Assembly: GCA_030683005.1 (NCBI GenBank)
Contig: JAUXMY010000032.1
Location: 1 to 64,000 of the forward strand
DNA length: 64,000 bases
Direction of reading: 5' to 3'
Source: Caulobacter sp.
GTDB taxonomy: Bacteria; Pseudomonadota; Alphaproteobacteria; Caulobacterales; Caulobacteraceae
In this document: positions 35,146 through 45,009 of the stretch, piece by piece
Numbering within the stretch: the first letter of the stretch is position 1
Layout of the letters: each line of letters begins with the position of its first letter
Notes under the pieces: generated by a model
Told to the model about the DNA's origin: nothing
The model's input: only the letters and a program-made list of their open reading frames with translations
The model's database searches: none
Translations under genes and position numbers: made by a program

Positions 35146-35790
35146 CTATTCGAAGATCAGGTCGGTCGCGGCCGACAGCTCGGCCAGGGCCTGGTCGACG
35201 CCGCCGACCTTGATCGCCCGCATGCCCAGCTGTGCAGCCGGCTTGCAGTTGATGCCCAGGTCGTCGAGGTAGACGCAGTCGGCCGGATCGACCGACAACT
35301 GCTCGCACATCATCTGGTAGATGCGCGGGTCCGGTTTGCGGACGCCGGCCTTCGAGCTCTCGATCACCGCGTCGAACAGCGCCATGACCTCCGCCACCTG
35401 CCTGGCCTTGTCGCTGGTCCCGGCCATACCGGCGCCGTGACCGGTCTGGACGTTGTTGGTGATGCAGCCGACCTTGAAGTGCTGCTTGCACTGCTCCAGC
35501 GCCGCCACCATCCGGGGCCGCACGTCGCCCGAAAGGCGCGGCAGGATATCGGCGCCCCGCACCGCATGACCCAGCGCCGTCGCCTCTTCGAGGAACTTCA
35601 CGTCGAAGGTCGCGGCGTCGATCTCGTTGCGCTCGAACAGGGCCCAGGCGTTGTCGAGCGGGTTGGTGGCGTTGATGCCCCGGATGAAGTCGCGCGGCAG
35701 GCCGATCTCGGCCTCGTAGCGGTTGAACGCCTCGAAGGGCGAGGAGGTGATCACCCCGCCGAAATCCCAGATTACCGCCGCTACCGCCAC
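35146..35790 (-). CDS. HAD-IA family hydrolase
   Basis: VIWDFGGVITSSPFEAFNRYEAEIGLP, GCITNNVQTG, RKPDPRIYQMMCEQLSVDPADCVYLDDLGINCKPA. Confidence 0.93.
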   Translation of the reverse strand: MAVAAVIWDFGGVITSSPFEAFNRYEAEIGLPRDFIRGINATNPLDNAWALFERNEIDAATFDVKFLEEATALGHAVRGADILPRLSGDVRPRMVAALEQCKQHFKVGCITNNVQTGHGAGMAGTSDKARQVAEVMALFDAVIESSKAGVRKPDPRIYQMMCEQLSVDPADCVYLDDLGINCKPAAQLGMRAIKVGGVDQALAELSAATDLIFE

Positions 35791-35857
35791 TGATCGTTCC
35801 CCTTGTTTTCGGCGCGGACGCTAGACAGCGCGGGTGGGTGGTGCAACCCGTCACCGC

Positions 35858-36223
35858 ATGATCCCGCGTCCAATCCGCATTGCTGTCTTCCTCGCCGCCT
35901 GCGCGACCATCGTCTGGCTTTCGGTGACGCCGACCACCGCCCTTCCCGGGGTGAACATGTGGGACAAGCTGGAGCATGCCGGCGCCTACTTCGGCCTGGC
36001 TTTGCTGGGCGCCTGGGCGTTCCGGGCAGGGTCCTGGCGGCTGGCGGGCGGCCTGTTCGCGCTCGGCGTCGGACTGGAGATCGCCCAGGCGACGATGGGC
36101 TGGGGTCGTCAGGGCGATGTGCTGGACGCCCTTGCCAACAGCGCCGGGATCGCGATGGGCCTCGGCCTGGCGCGCCTGGTTGGGGAACGGCTCATGGTTA
36201 AGTCTCCCGCCCGGGGTGAATGA
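35858..36223 (+). CDS. VanZ family membrane protein
   Basis: VTPTTALPGVNMWDKLEHAGAYFGLALLGAW...GRQGDVLDALANSAGIAMG. Confidence 0.88.
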   Translation: MIPRPIRIAVFLAACATIVWLSVTPTTALPGVNMWDKLEHAGAYFGLALLGAWAFRAGSWRLAGGLFALGVGLEIAQATMGWGRQGDVLDALANSAGIAMGLGLARLVGERLMVKSPARGE

Positions 36224-36285
36224 GTCCAGGGGCGGCCCTGGCAGGCGGTATCGTCGGGCCTTAACCGGCGTCCCTCGAGGCTTCC

Positions 36286-36918
36286 ATGCTGATCCGCCTG
36301 CCGTTGTCGCTGTTCGTGGCGACCCTCGTGATGGCCTGCACCCCGCAGGGCAAGCCGGCCGCCGTGGCCGACAAGGCCCCTGTCGCCGAGGCGGCTTCGG
36401 CGTCCGACAAGGCCGCGATCTGCCGCGCCAGATGCATGGCGGCCGACGTGGCGCCCGAGCCCGTGGCGAAGCCCGCGGCCAAACCCGTCCGGCCGCGCGT
36501 TCACCGCGTCTCTGACCGCCCCCGCGCGATCAAGGGAACCGGCCGCGTCGCCCGCGGCGATTACGTCTCCGAGGGCCCGAGGGGCGGCGTCTATGGCGGA
36601 GCCTATGGCGTCCGCTACGCCGGATCGTCCGTGTCGGTGACCGAGACCAGCTCGTCCAGCGTCGGCTACCGCTACAGCGAGTCCGGGGAACGCCGGGGCT
36701 TGCGCGGCGGGACCTATGCCTCCGGATCGAGCGGCGACTACGCCTATGGCGCGTCCGGCGGCGGCTACGCCTCGGGCGGTTCGGGCCGCGAAAGCCGCTA
36801 TGGCCCGCCGCCGGCCACCGTTGGCGCTCCGCTCCATCGCCCGCACGGCCCGAGCGGCCAGATGGCCGGCATCACCCGTGACGGCGCCCTGACCTGGCCG
36901 GGCAAGGTCGCCTACTAG
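36286..36918 (+). CDS. Hypothetical lipoprotein with Gly/Ser/Tyr-rich central region
   Basis: Lipobox LVMAC; GGVYGGAYGVRYAGSS...GDYAYGASGGGYASGGSG. Confidence 0.75.
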   Translation: MLIRLPLSLFVATLVMACTPQGKPAAVADKAPVAEAASASDKAAICRARCMAADVAPEPVAKPAAKPVRPRVHRVSDRPRAIKGTGRVARGDYVSEGPRGGVYGGAYGVRYAGSSVSVTETSSSSVGYRYSESGERRGLRGGTYASGSSGDYAYGASGGGYASGGSGRESRYGPPPATVGAPLHRPHGPSGQMAGITRDGALTWPGKVAY

Positions 36919-36994
36919 CCCGATCCCGCCGCGCTGGCGCGCGCCTTGCCGACCTTCCTTCTCACTGAACCGAAACGGCACAAGGGAGAAGGCC

Positions 36995-37099
36995 ATGCGT
37001 TCGCCAAACGGTCCGCTGTTCAAGCGCTACGAGGTCCTCGCGATCATCGCGTTCGTGACCGCCGCCGCCTGCCTGGCGGCGCTGAAGGTGGCCTACTAG
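36995..37099 (+). CDS. 34-aa small membrane protein
   Basis: MRSPNGPLFKRYEVLAIIAFVTAAACLAALKVAY*; aagggagaa SD upstream; single TM helix. Confidence 0.5.
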   Translation: MRSPNGPLFKRYEVLAIIAFVTAAACLAALKVAY

Positions 37100-37173
37100 C
37101 CGCCGCCCCCGGGGAACCAGACCCCGCGGCCGGCGCTTGATCCTGCTGGGGTGGGGCCCGGAGGTCTCCCAGC

Positions 37174-39192
37174 TTGCCTGTACGCCTGCCTGATCTGCCG
37201 GAGCTGTTGCGACGCGGAGCCGCCGCCCGCGACGCCATCCCGCCGCGCGCCCGGCTGGGGCTGGCCGGGCTCTCGACGCTTGTCCTGGCGACCGTCATCC
37301 TCCTGCTCGTGTTCGACTGGAACTGGCTGCGCGGCCCGCTCGCGGGCGCGGCCTCGGCCCGGCTCGGACGTCCGGTCGCCATCGAGGGGAACCTGAACGT
37401 CCACCCCTGGTCGCTCCGCCCCCGCGCCGAGATCCATGGCCTGCGCATCGGCCAGCCCGCCTGGGCCGAGGGCGACATGGCCCGCGTCGAGCGGCTGGCC
37501 GTCCAGGTTGAACTGCCGCCGCTGCTGCTCGGTCGCGTGGTGATGCCCTATGTGGAGATTCGCAAGCCGGACGTGTCCCTGCTCAGGCTCGCGGATGGTC
37601 GCGCAAACTGGTCGTTCGGCGGCGGCAAGGGCGGCGCGAGGCTGCCCGCCATTCGTCGGTTCATCATCGACGAGGGTCGGCTGAAGCTGGACGACCGGCG
37701 GCGCAAATCCACCTTCGAAGGCACGGTCTACACCGACGAGCGCACCGTTGGTCCGCGCCGGGGCGTCTTCGCGCTGCGCGGGGAGGGCCGGCTGAACGGC
37801 GAGGCCTTCAGGGCCGAGGTCACCGGCGCGCCGTTGTTGAACGTCTCGCCCGCGCGCCCCTATCCCTTTGACGCCGACGTCCGCGCCGGCGCCACCCGTA
37901 TCCTCGCCAAGGGCAGCATAACCCGGCCGTTTGACCTTGGCCGCTTCGACACCAGCCTGACGGTCACCGGCGCCGACCTGAACAACCTCTATGGCCTGAC
38001 CGGTCTGACCCTGCCCAATACGCCCCCCTACCGGGTGTCCGGCCAACTGCGCCGCGAACGGACCCGGTGGATCTTCGGCAAGGTCAACGGCCGTATCGGC
38101 GACAGTGATATCGCCGGCGACCTGAGCGTCGATACCCGCGGGGAGAGGCCGTATCTCGAAGCCGACCTTCGCTCGCGCCGGCTGGACTTCGACGATCTCG
38201 CCTCGATCTTCGGCGGCGCGCCGTCCCGGGCGCGGGGCGAAGCCGTGTCCGCCGACCAGAAGGCTGTCGGCGCCAGGCTGGCGGCCCAGCGCCGGATCTT
38301 TCCCGACGCCACCCTCCAGGTCGACCGCATCCGGGCGATGGACGCGAAGGTCAAGTACCGCGCCGAGGCCGTCAACGCGCCGCGCCTGCCGCTCCGCAAG
38401 GTCGCGCTCGACCTGGCGCTGAAGGACGGCGTGCTGACGGGCGACCCCGTGTCCGTCACCTTCTCAAGGGGAACGCTCGCCGGGACGGCCCGCCTGGACG
38501 CCAGCGGCGCGCGGCCACGCACCGATGTCGACCTGCGGCTGACCGGCGCCCGTCTTGAGGACTGGATCACCACGCGCTTCGCCGGCGAGCCTGTGATCGA
38601 GGGGCAGATGGCGGCCCGGGCCAAACTGACCGGCTACGGGAACTCGGTCCGCGCGGCCGCCGGCAGCGCCACCGGGTCGCTGACCGTGGTCGCGCCCTCC
38701 GGCGAACTGCGGCAGGCCTTCGCCGAACTGCTGGGCGTCAACATCTCCAAGGGTCTGCTGCTGCTGCTGTCGGAGAGCCCCAACCGCAGCAAGGTCCGAT
38801 GCGCCGTGGCGGACTTCAAGGTCACCGACGGCGTGGCGCGCGCCAACCGCATCATCGTCGATACCGACGTGGTGCTGGTGAAGGGCGAGGGGACCGTCAA
38901 CCTGCGCACCGAACGGCTGGACCTCAGGTTCGAGGGCGAATCCAAGAAGCCGCGCCTGCTGCGCCTGTTCATGCCCATCACTGTCAACGGTCCGCTGACC
39001 AAACCCGGCATCGATCTCGATACCAGCAACGCCCTGGCGCAGGGCGGGATCGGCGCGGCGCTGGCTGCTCTGGTGAACCCGCTCGCCGCCATTCTACCGT
39101 TTGTGGAGCCTGGTCTGGCGGAGGACGCCAACTGCGCCGGGCTGATTGCCGAGGGAAAGCGCAAGGGCGCCCCGGTGAAGGCGACGCGATGA
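37174..39192 (+). CDS. AsmA family protein
   Basis: TTG start after ggaggt; N-terminal TM then LGRPVAIEGNLNVHPWSLRPRAEIHGLRIGQPAWAEGDMARVERLAVQVELPPLLLG. Confidence 0.9.
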   Translation: MPVRLPDLPELLRRGAAARDAIPPRARLGLAGLSTLVLATVILLLVFDWNWLRGPLAGAASARLGRPVAIEGNLNVHPWSLRPRAEIHGLRIGQPAWAEGDMARVERLAVQVELPPLLLGRVVMPYVEIRKPDVSLLRLADGRANWSFGGGKGGARLPAIRRFIIDEGRLKLDDRRRKSTFEGTVYTDERTVGPRRGVFALRGEGRLNGEAFRAEVTGAPLLNVSPARPYPFDADVRAGATRILAKGSITRPFDLGRFDTSLTVTGADLNNLYGLTGLTLPNTPPYRVSGQLRRERTRWIFGKVNGRIGDSDIAGDLSVDTRGERPYLEADLRSRRLDFDDLASIFGGAPSRARGEAVSADQKAVGARLAAQRRIFPDATLQVDRIRAMDAKVKYRAEAVNAPRLPLRKVALDLALKDGVLTGDPVSVTFSRGTLAGTARLDASGARPRTDVDLRLTGARLEDWITTRFAGEPVIEGQMAARAKLTGYGNSVRAAAGSATGSLTVVAPSGELRQAFAELLGVNISKGLLLLLSESPNRSKVRCAVADFKVTDGVARANRIIVDTDVVLVKGEGTVNLRTERLDLRFEGESKKPRLLRLFMPITVNGPLTKPGIDLDTSNALAQGGIGAALAALVNPLAAILPFVEPGLAEDANCAGLIAEGKRKGAPVKATR

Positions 39193-39242
39193 CGGATCAA
39201 ACCCGGGGGCAGCGGCGTTAGTCGGCGGAAGAGGAGCTTTCT

Positions 39243-39554
39243 ATGACCACCGACGCCACGCCCTACACCTTCCCTGACAATCGCCGCGGCACGGTCGCCG
39301 GCGTCTTCGACGCGGCCCGCGCGCTGCTCGGCTCGACCCGGGAACCGCCGGCGGCGCGGCAGCTTCACCAGCAGGAACTGGCCGCCAACGCCAAGGCGCT
39401 GGCCGGCAACGTCGCCAGCCAGGTGAAGGCCAGGCCGATCCCGCCGGTCCTGATCGCGGCCGGCATCGGCCTGGTCTTTCTGTTCAGCAAACGGGCCCGC
39501 GGCGCGGCGCTGACCGCCGGGACCTTCGCGCTCGACCAGTACCGCAAGCGCTAG
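39243..39554 (+). CDS. Small hypothetical protein with one TM
   Basis: 103 aa; AIPPVLIAAGIGLVFLFSKR-type segment; SD gaggag. Confidence 0.7.
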   Translation: MTTDATPYTFPDNRRGTVAGVFDAARALLGSTREPPAARQLHQQELAANAKALAGNVASQVKARPIPPVLIAAGIGLVFLFSKRARGAALTAGTFALDQYRKR

Positions 39555-39557
39555 GCC

Positions 39558-40391
39558 TTGCGGCTCCAGCTGCCGCGAAGCTGGCGGGACGCGCTTGAGC
39601 TGGCGTCGCGCCTTGGCTACGCCGCGCGAGGCGTCGTCTACCTGACCGTCGGCGTGATCGCGGTGCTGGCGGCGGCGGACCTGACGCCGCGACCGGCCGG
39701 GACCGGCGATGTGTTCGAGGTGTGGGCCAGGTGGCCGCTCGGGCTGTTCCTGATATCGGCCCTGGCGGCCTGTCTAATCGCCTTCTCCGGCTGGCGCGTG
39801 CTGCAGGCGGTCTTCGACGCCGACCATCACGGGACAACGCCGAAGGCCTGGGCGATCCGCGCCGGCCAGGCGATAAGCGGACTCGTCTACGGAGCGCTCG
39901 CGCTCTCGGCGCTCGAGATCCTGGACGGTCTGGAAGACATCGGCGAGGCAGATGAGTCCGACTCCGCTCGAACGGCGGCTGCCGGGATCCTCGCCTGGCC
40001 GCATGGCGACTGGCTCGTCATCGGCGCAGGGCTGGTGCTGCTGGCCGTCGGCGTCGGCAACCTGGCGCAGGGCGCGCTGCAGGATTTCGGCAAACGGCTC
40101 CGCTGCGGCCCGGACGTTTGCCGCTGGGTCGTCCCGCTCGGACGGGCGGGCTACATCGGGCGCGGGCTGGCGACGCTTCCGCCGGGGATATTCCTCCTGC
40201 GCGCCGGCTGGGAGGTTCGCGCCTCCGAGGTGCGCACCTGGGCCGATGCCCTGCAGACGGTAGAGGGCCGGCCTTTTGGTTCGGTCATCCTGGCGGGGCT
40301 GGCGTTGGGCCTCGTCGCATTTGGCCTGTTCGGCGTCGTGGAGGCCGTCTTCCGGCGTATCGACGCGCCGCGCGACCTGTCGCCGACCTGA
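39558..40391 (+). CDS. DUF1206 membrane protein
   Basis: LGYAARGVVYLTVGVIAVLAA...GQAISGLVYGALALSALEIL...GRAGYIGRGLATLPPGIFLLRAG triplicated pattern; TTG start. Confidence 0.85.
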   Translation: MRLQLPRSWRDALELASRLGYAARGVVYLTVGVIAVLAAADLTPRPAGTGDVFEVWARWPLGLFLISALAACLIAFSGWRVLQAVFDADHHGTTPKAWAIRAGQAISGLVYGALALSALEILDGLEDIGEADESDSARTAAAGILAWPHGDWLVIGAGLVLLAVGVGNLAQGALQDFGKRLRCGPDVCRWVVPLGRAGYIGRGLATLPPGIFLLRAGWEVRASEVRTWADALQTVEGRPFGSVILAGLALGLVAFGLFGVVEAVFRRIDAPRDLSPT

Positions 40392-40394
40392 CCT

Positions 40395-40826
40395 CTACTC
40401 CGGCAGAAGCTCGGCCAGGGCGTTCCAGTCCGGATCCTCGAAGGCGTCGAACTCCAGCGGGTACTCGGGGTGGCCCTCCAGCCCGGCATTGAGGGCCTCC
40501 ATGAAGGCGTCCGGGCCAAGGGTATAGAAGCGCCATTCTCGAACGCCGGCCCCGGTCAGGGAAGCGACAAGCACGCCGGCGCCCGAATCCTGCACTGCAG
40601 CGGTGACCGCTTCTTCAAAGGCGTCCATCTGGCGATCCACCGCCTTGGGCGGCAGACCTGTGTCGTCCTGATCCTCGTAAGTCCAGCCGATGAGGACCAG
40701 ATGCTGCCAGGCCTTGCGCGATTCCGGCGCCGGCAACCGGGCCCGGCAGCGGACGATCAGCCCGGCCTCATCTTCCTCGTCCGTCTGGCCGACGATCCAG
40801 TCGTCGTCCGCGTAGGGACCGGCCAT
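40395..40826 (-). CDS. DUF695-like protein
   Basis: ESRKAWQHLVLIGWTYEDQDDTGLPPKAVDRQMDAFEEAVTAAVQ...REWRFYT. Confidence 0.75.
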   Translation of the reverse strand: MAGPYADDDWIVGQTDEEDEAGLIVRCRARLPAPESRKAWQHLVLIGWTYEDQDDTGLPPKAVDRQMDAFEEAVTAAVQDSGAGVLVASLTGAGVREWRFYTLGPDAFMEALNAGLEGHPEYPLEFDAFEDPDWNALAELLPE

Positions 40827-40828
40827 GG

Positions 40829-43282
40829 CTACTTCTCCGTCTTCGGCGTCTTGACGTGAATATCGAGCCAGCGGGTCATTTCCCAGAGGGTGTGCAGCAC
40901 TGACTCCCGGCCACGGTAGCCGTGCGCCTCCAGCGGCAGGACCACGTAACGGACATTGGCCCCGTTGCCCTTCAACGCCGCGTAGAACCGTTCGCTCTGC
41001 ACCGGGAAGGTGCCGGAGTTGTCGTCCGCCTCGCCGTGGATCAGCAGGATCGGCTCGTTCAGCTTCTTCACATGGGTGAAGGGGCTCATCTGCGTGTAGG
41101 TGTCGGTCGCCTCCCAGTAGGTCCGCTCCTCGGCCTGGAAGCCGAACGGCGTCAGCGTGCGGTTGTAGGCCCCCGACCGGGCGATGCCGGTCCGGAAGAT
41201 GTCGGAGTGGATCAGCAGGTTGGCCGTCATGAAAGCGCCGTAGCTGTGGCCGCCGACGGCCAGCCGTTCACGATCGGCGACGCCCATCTCCACCACCTTG
41301 TCGGCCGCCGCCTGGGCGCTGGCGACCAGCTGCTCGACGTAGGTGTCATTGGCCTGTGCGCCGCCGGCGCCGATGATCGGCATGCTGGGGTCATCCAGAA
41401 CGGCATAGCCCTGGGTCAGCAGGAACAGATGGCTTGACCCGCCCGGCCGCACGAAGCGGTTGTCGGATCCGACCACTTCGGCGGCGATCTTCGCGTCGGT
41501 GAACTCGGTCGGGTAGGCCCACATCACCAGCGGCAGCGGTCCGTCCCGTTTGGCGTCGTAGCCGGCGGGGAGATACAGCGTACCGCTCAGTTCGACGCCG
41601 TCGGCGCGCTTGTAGGTGATAAGCTGCTTGGTGATCCCGGCGAACTGCGGCGCGGGATCGGTGAAGGCGGTCAGCTGTCGCGGCGCTCCCCCCGCGCGAC
41701 GCCGCAGGAAGATGTTGGGGACCTCGGCCTTGCTCTCCCGACGGGTCAGGAATCGCCCGGCGCCGTCGTCCAGAAGGCCAATGACGTATTCATAGTAGGG
41801 GGCCCTGGCCTGCCACAGGCGGGACTTGGCGCCGGTGGCCAGATCAAACCGGTCCAGGAACGGGAACTCGCCGTCACGGCTGGCGCCGGGACCGCTCAGA
41901 TAGACGCCCTTCCCGTCGGCCGTAAACTGGATGACTTGCCGCCCCTGGGCGTTGGTGCGGGTCAGGATGTCGCCCGGATCATCATATTGACCCTGATAGT
42001 TGCGGTCGACGATCACCTTCGGTGTCACGGGCGCGTCCGGGTTCACCAGATAGCGGGTCTCGTGGCGCGTCCTCCACCACCGCGACTGAACGACGGCGAC
42101 ATCGCCGCGGCCCCAGGTGACGCCGCCGAAACGCTCCTTGAGGTCGATCAGCACGCGGGGGGCGCCGGTGAACGGCGCGTCGAGCATGAAGACCCGGTCG
42201 CGGACCGGGACGTCCTTGCGCGGGTCGCCGCCGTCGAGCGCCTCGACCCAGGCCAGGGTCGAGGGCTTGTCGTCGCGCCACTGGGCCGAGCGCGGGCCCT
42301 TGGCGACGGAGTCGAACGGCGGCGGGATGTCGTCCCGCAGCGGCAGGGCTGCGACCGCGTGCACGACCTTGCCGTCCAGATCGGTGACCACGATGTCAGC
42401 CGGGAACAGCGCGGCGGGCACGATGTAGCTGTAGGGTCGCTTCAGCCGGGTCTGCAGGATGAAACGGCCATCGGGCGAGACGCTGGCGCCGGCGATCAGG
42501 CCGGGCGCGCCGATCATCCGCGCCGCGCCGCCGTCGACCGGCTGGATGGCCAGCTGGGCGGTGAAGTAGTGGTCGAACAGCGCCTCGTCGACGGGATTGC
42601 CGAGCAAGTCCTGATAGGTCCGCACCGGGGCGAGGCGGCCGGCGCTTTCCTGGACCAGCGGAGCCTTCGGCGTTGAATCTCCGGCCGGCGCCGGACCGCG
42701 ACCCTCCGGCGTGAGCCGCACCAGCAGGCCCGAAGCGTCGGGAAGCCAGCTGTAGGAAGCGCCGAAGGCGGCGTTGATCCGGGGGCCGGTCAGCCGGCGC
42801 GCCTGCGCCGTGCGGGCATCGAGCACCCACAACTCCATCCCGGTCGGAGCGTCGGCGAGGAAGGCGAGCGACCGACCGTCGGGCGACCAGGCGGGCGAGG
42901 TGAAGCGCATGTCCGCCGGCAGCGCGACGACTCGCGGCCGGCCCCCGACGACATCCTGCAGGGTGATGGTCTTGAGCCAGCTGATCCGGCTGTTGGCCGG
43001 GCCGTTGTTGCGCGGGTTGATCCGGTAGCCGCCCAGCCGCAGCGACGGCTCGGCCAGCTCGGCGACCGACGGCAGGTTCGACCGTCCGAACAGGGCCATG
43101 GTCGCACGGGTCGGATCGATGGACACGCTTGGCGTCGGCGGCGCATCGAGGATCTGCGGGATCGGCGCCGGCGGCAGCTGGTAGGCGTCGCCGCCCTGGG
43201 GGCCGGCCTGCGCGATCGCCGGGCCGGCGACGAGCAGAGCGGCGAAGGCGACCGCCCTCAGGACCAGTGCTGCCGGACGCAT
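40829..43282 (-). CDS. Secreted S9 family prolyl oligopeptidase-type peptidase
   Basis: Signal peptide; GGHSYGAFMTANLLIHSDIF (GxSxG), ILLIHGEADDNSGTFPVQSERFYAALKGNGANVRYVVLPLEAHGY. Confidence 0.94.
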   Translation of the reverse strand: MRPAALVLRAVAFAALLVAGPAIAQAGPQGGDAYQLPPAPIPQILDAPPTPSVSIDPTRATMALFGRSNLPSVAELAEPSLRLGGYRINPRNNGPANSRISWLKTITLQDVVGGRPRVVALPADMRFTSPAWSPDGRSLAFLADAPTGMELWVLDARTAQARRLTGPRINAAFGASYSWLPDASGLLVRLTPEGRGPAPAGDSTPKAPLVQESAGRLAPVRTYQDLLGNPVDEALFDHYFTAQLAIQPVDGGAARMIGAPGLIAGASVSPDGRFILQTRLKRPYSYIVPAALFPADIVVTDLDGKVVHAVAALPLRDDIPPPFDSVAKGPRSAQWRDDKPSTLAWVEALDGGDPRKDVPVRDRVFMLDAPFTGAPRVLIDLKERFGGVTWGRGDVAVVQSRWWRTRHETRYLVNPDAPVTPKVIVDRNYQGQYDDPGDILTRTNAQGRQVIQFTADGKGVYLSGPGASRDGEFPFLDRFDLATGAKSRLWQARAPYYEYVIGLLDDGAGRFLTRRESKAEVPNIFLRRRAGGAPRQLTAFTDPAPQFAGITKQLITYKRADGVELSGTLYLPAGYDAKRDGPLPLVMWAYPTEFTDAKIAAEVVGSDNRFVRPGGSSHLFLLTQGYAVLDDPSMPIIGAGGAQANDTYVEQLVASAQAAADKVVEMGVADRERLAVGGHSYGAFMTANLLIHSDIFRTGIARSGAYNRTLTPFGFQAEERTYWEATDTYTQMSPFTHVKKLNEPILLIHGEADDNSGTFPVQSERFYAALKGNGANVRYVVLPLEAHGYRGRESVLHTLWEMTRWLDIHVKTPKTEK

Positions 43283-43441
43283 GGCGGCTTCCCCCGAAAT
43301 TCCGAACGAGAACAGCCCTCTCGTTAGAGTGCGACCGCCCCGGGGGCAACCGGGTGACGTAGGGTCCAAACGACTGTTCAAACGCGCCTGGCCGATATAT
43401 TAACAGCGTAAAGTTACAAGAAGGCCGGAGGGACGGGGATC

Positions 43442-44929
43442 ATGGGCAAGGCGCAGCCGACAGAGCATTTCGACGTGGTGATTGTGGGCGCGGGCCTGTC
43501 CGGCATCGGCGCCGGCTACCACCTGCAGGACAAGAGCCCCGGCAAGTCCTACGTGATCCTGGAAGGCCGCGCCGCCATGGGCGGCACCTGGGACCTGTTC
43601 CGCTACCCGGGTATCCGCTCCGACTCCGACATGTACACCCTCGGCTACGTCTTCCGTCCCTGGAAGGAAGCCAAGGCCATCGCCGACGGCCCATCGATCC
43701 TCAACTATGTCCGCGAAACCGCCGCCGATCACGGCATCGACCGGCACATCCGCTACGGCCACTGGGTCAAGGCGGCGTCCTGGTCGACCGACGACGCGGC
43801 CTGGACCGTTGAGGCGGTGAGAGACGGCGAGACCGTCCGCTTCACCTGCAACTTCCTGTTCCTGTGTGGCGGCTACTACAATTACGACGCCGGCTACATG
43901 CCGCAGTGGGAAGGCACGGACAGCTTCAAGGGCAGCATCGTCCACCCGCAGCACTGGCCCGAGGACCTCGACTACAGCGGCAAGAAGGTCGTCGTCATCG
44001 GCAGCGGCGCGACGGCCGTGACCCTTGTGCCCGAGATGGCGAGGAAGGCCGCCCACGTCACCATGCTGCAGCGGTCGCCGACCTATGTCGTCTCCCGCCC
44101 GGCCGAGGACGCCGCCGCCAACTGGCTGCGCAGCAAGTTCAAGCCGATGACGGCCTACCGCATCACCCGCTGGAAGAACGTGCTGCTGGGTATGCTGTTC
44201 TACAACATGGCGCGCAAGAACCCCGAAAAGACCAAGCAGCGGATCATCGGCATGGTCCGCGAGAATCTGGGGCCCGACTACGACGTCGCGACCCACTTCA
44301 CGCCCCGCTACAACCCTTGGGACCAGCGTCTGTGCCTGGTGCCCGACAATGATCTGTTCGACGCCATCAAGGCCGGTAGCGCCTCTGTCGTCACCGACCA
44401 GATCGAGACCTTCACCTCGACCGGCCTGAAATTGAAGTCCGGCGCCACGCTGGACGCGGACATCGTCGTCACCGCCACGGGCCTGAACCTGCAGGTGTTC
44501 AACGGCATCGCCTTCACCGTAGACGGCGCGCAGATCGATCCGGCGAAGACGCTCAGCTACAAGGGCATGATGTACAGCGACATGCCGAACATGGCCTCTT
44601 CGTTCGGCTACACCAACGCGTCCTGGACGCTGAAGTGCGACCTGACCTGCGAGTACGTCACCCGGCTGCTGAACCACATGGACCGCACCGGCATGCGCCA
44701 GTGCACGCCGCGCAACACCGATCCGGATCTGGGTGAGGAGCCTTGGCTGGACTTCTCCTCGGGCTACGTCCAGCGGGCCATCGATCGCTTCCCCAAACAG
44801 GGCGCGAAGAAGCCCTGGAAGCAGCATCAGAACTATGCGCTCGACATTATGGCGCTGCGCTATGGCGGCGTTGACGACGGGGTTATGAAGTTCACCAATC
44901 CCGCCCCGGCGGTCGCGAAGGCCGCTTAG
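43442..44929 (+). CDS. Flavin-containing/Baeyer-Villiger-type monooxygenase
   Basis: DVVIVGAGLSGIGAGYHLQ, GGTWDLFRYPGIRSDSDMYTLGY, KKVVVIGSGATAVTLVPEMA, TPRYNPWDQRLCLVPD. Confidence 0.95.
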   Translation: MGKAQPTEHFDVVIVGAGLSGIGAGYHLQDKSPGKSYVILEGRAAMGGTWDLFRYPGIRSDSDMYTLGYVFRPWKEAKAIADGPSILNYVRETAADHGIDRHIRYGHWVKAASWSTDDAAWTVEAVRDGETVRFTCNFLFLCGGYYNYDAGYMPQWEGTDSFKGSIVHPQHWPEDLDYSGKKVVVIGSGATAVTLVPEMARKAAHVTMLQRSPTYVVSRPAEDAAANWLRSKFKPMTAYRITRWKNVLLGMLFYNMARKNPEKTKQRIIGMVRENLGPDYDVATHFTPRYNPWDQRLCLVPDNDLFDAIKAGSASVVTDQIETFTSTGLKLKSGATLDADIVVTATGLNLQVFNGIAFTVDGAQIDPAKTLSYKGMMYSDMPNMASSFGYTNASWTLKCDLTCEYVTRLLNHMDRTGMRQCTPRNTDPDLGEEPWLDFSSGYVQRAIDRFPKQGAKKPWKQHQNYALDIMALRYGGVDDGVMKFTNPAPAVAKAA

Positions 44930-45009
44930 GGTCCCTTGGGGAACCAAAGGGTTGCGGACGATTTCCTTCTGGGCCCGGCGACGGCGTTCGTCGGGCCCAG
45001 GAGTACCCC

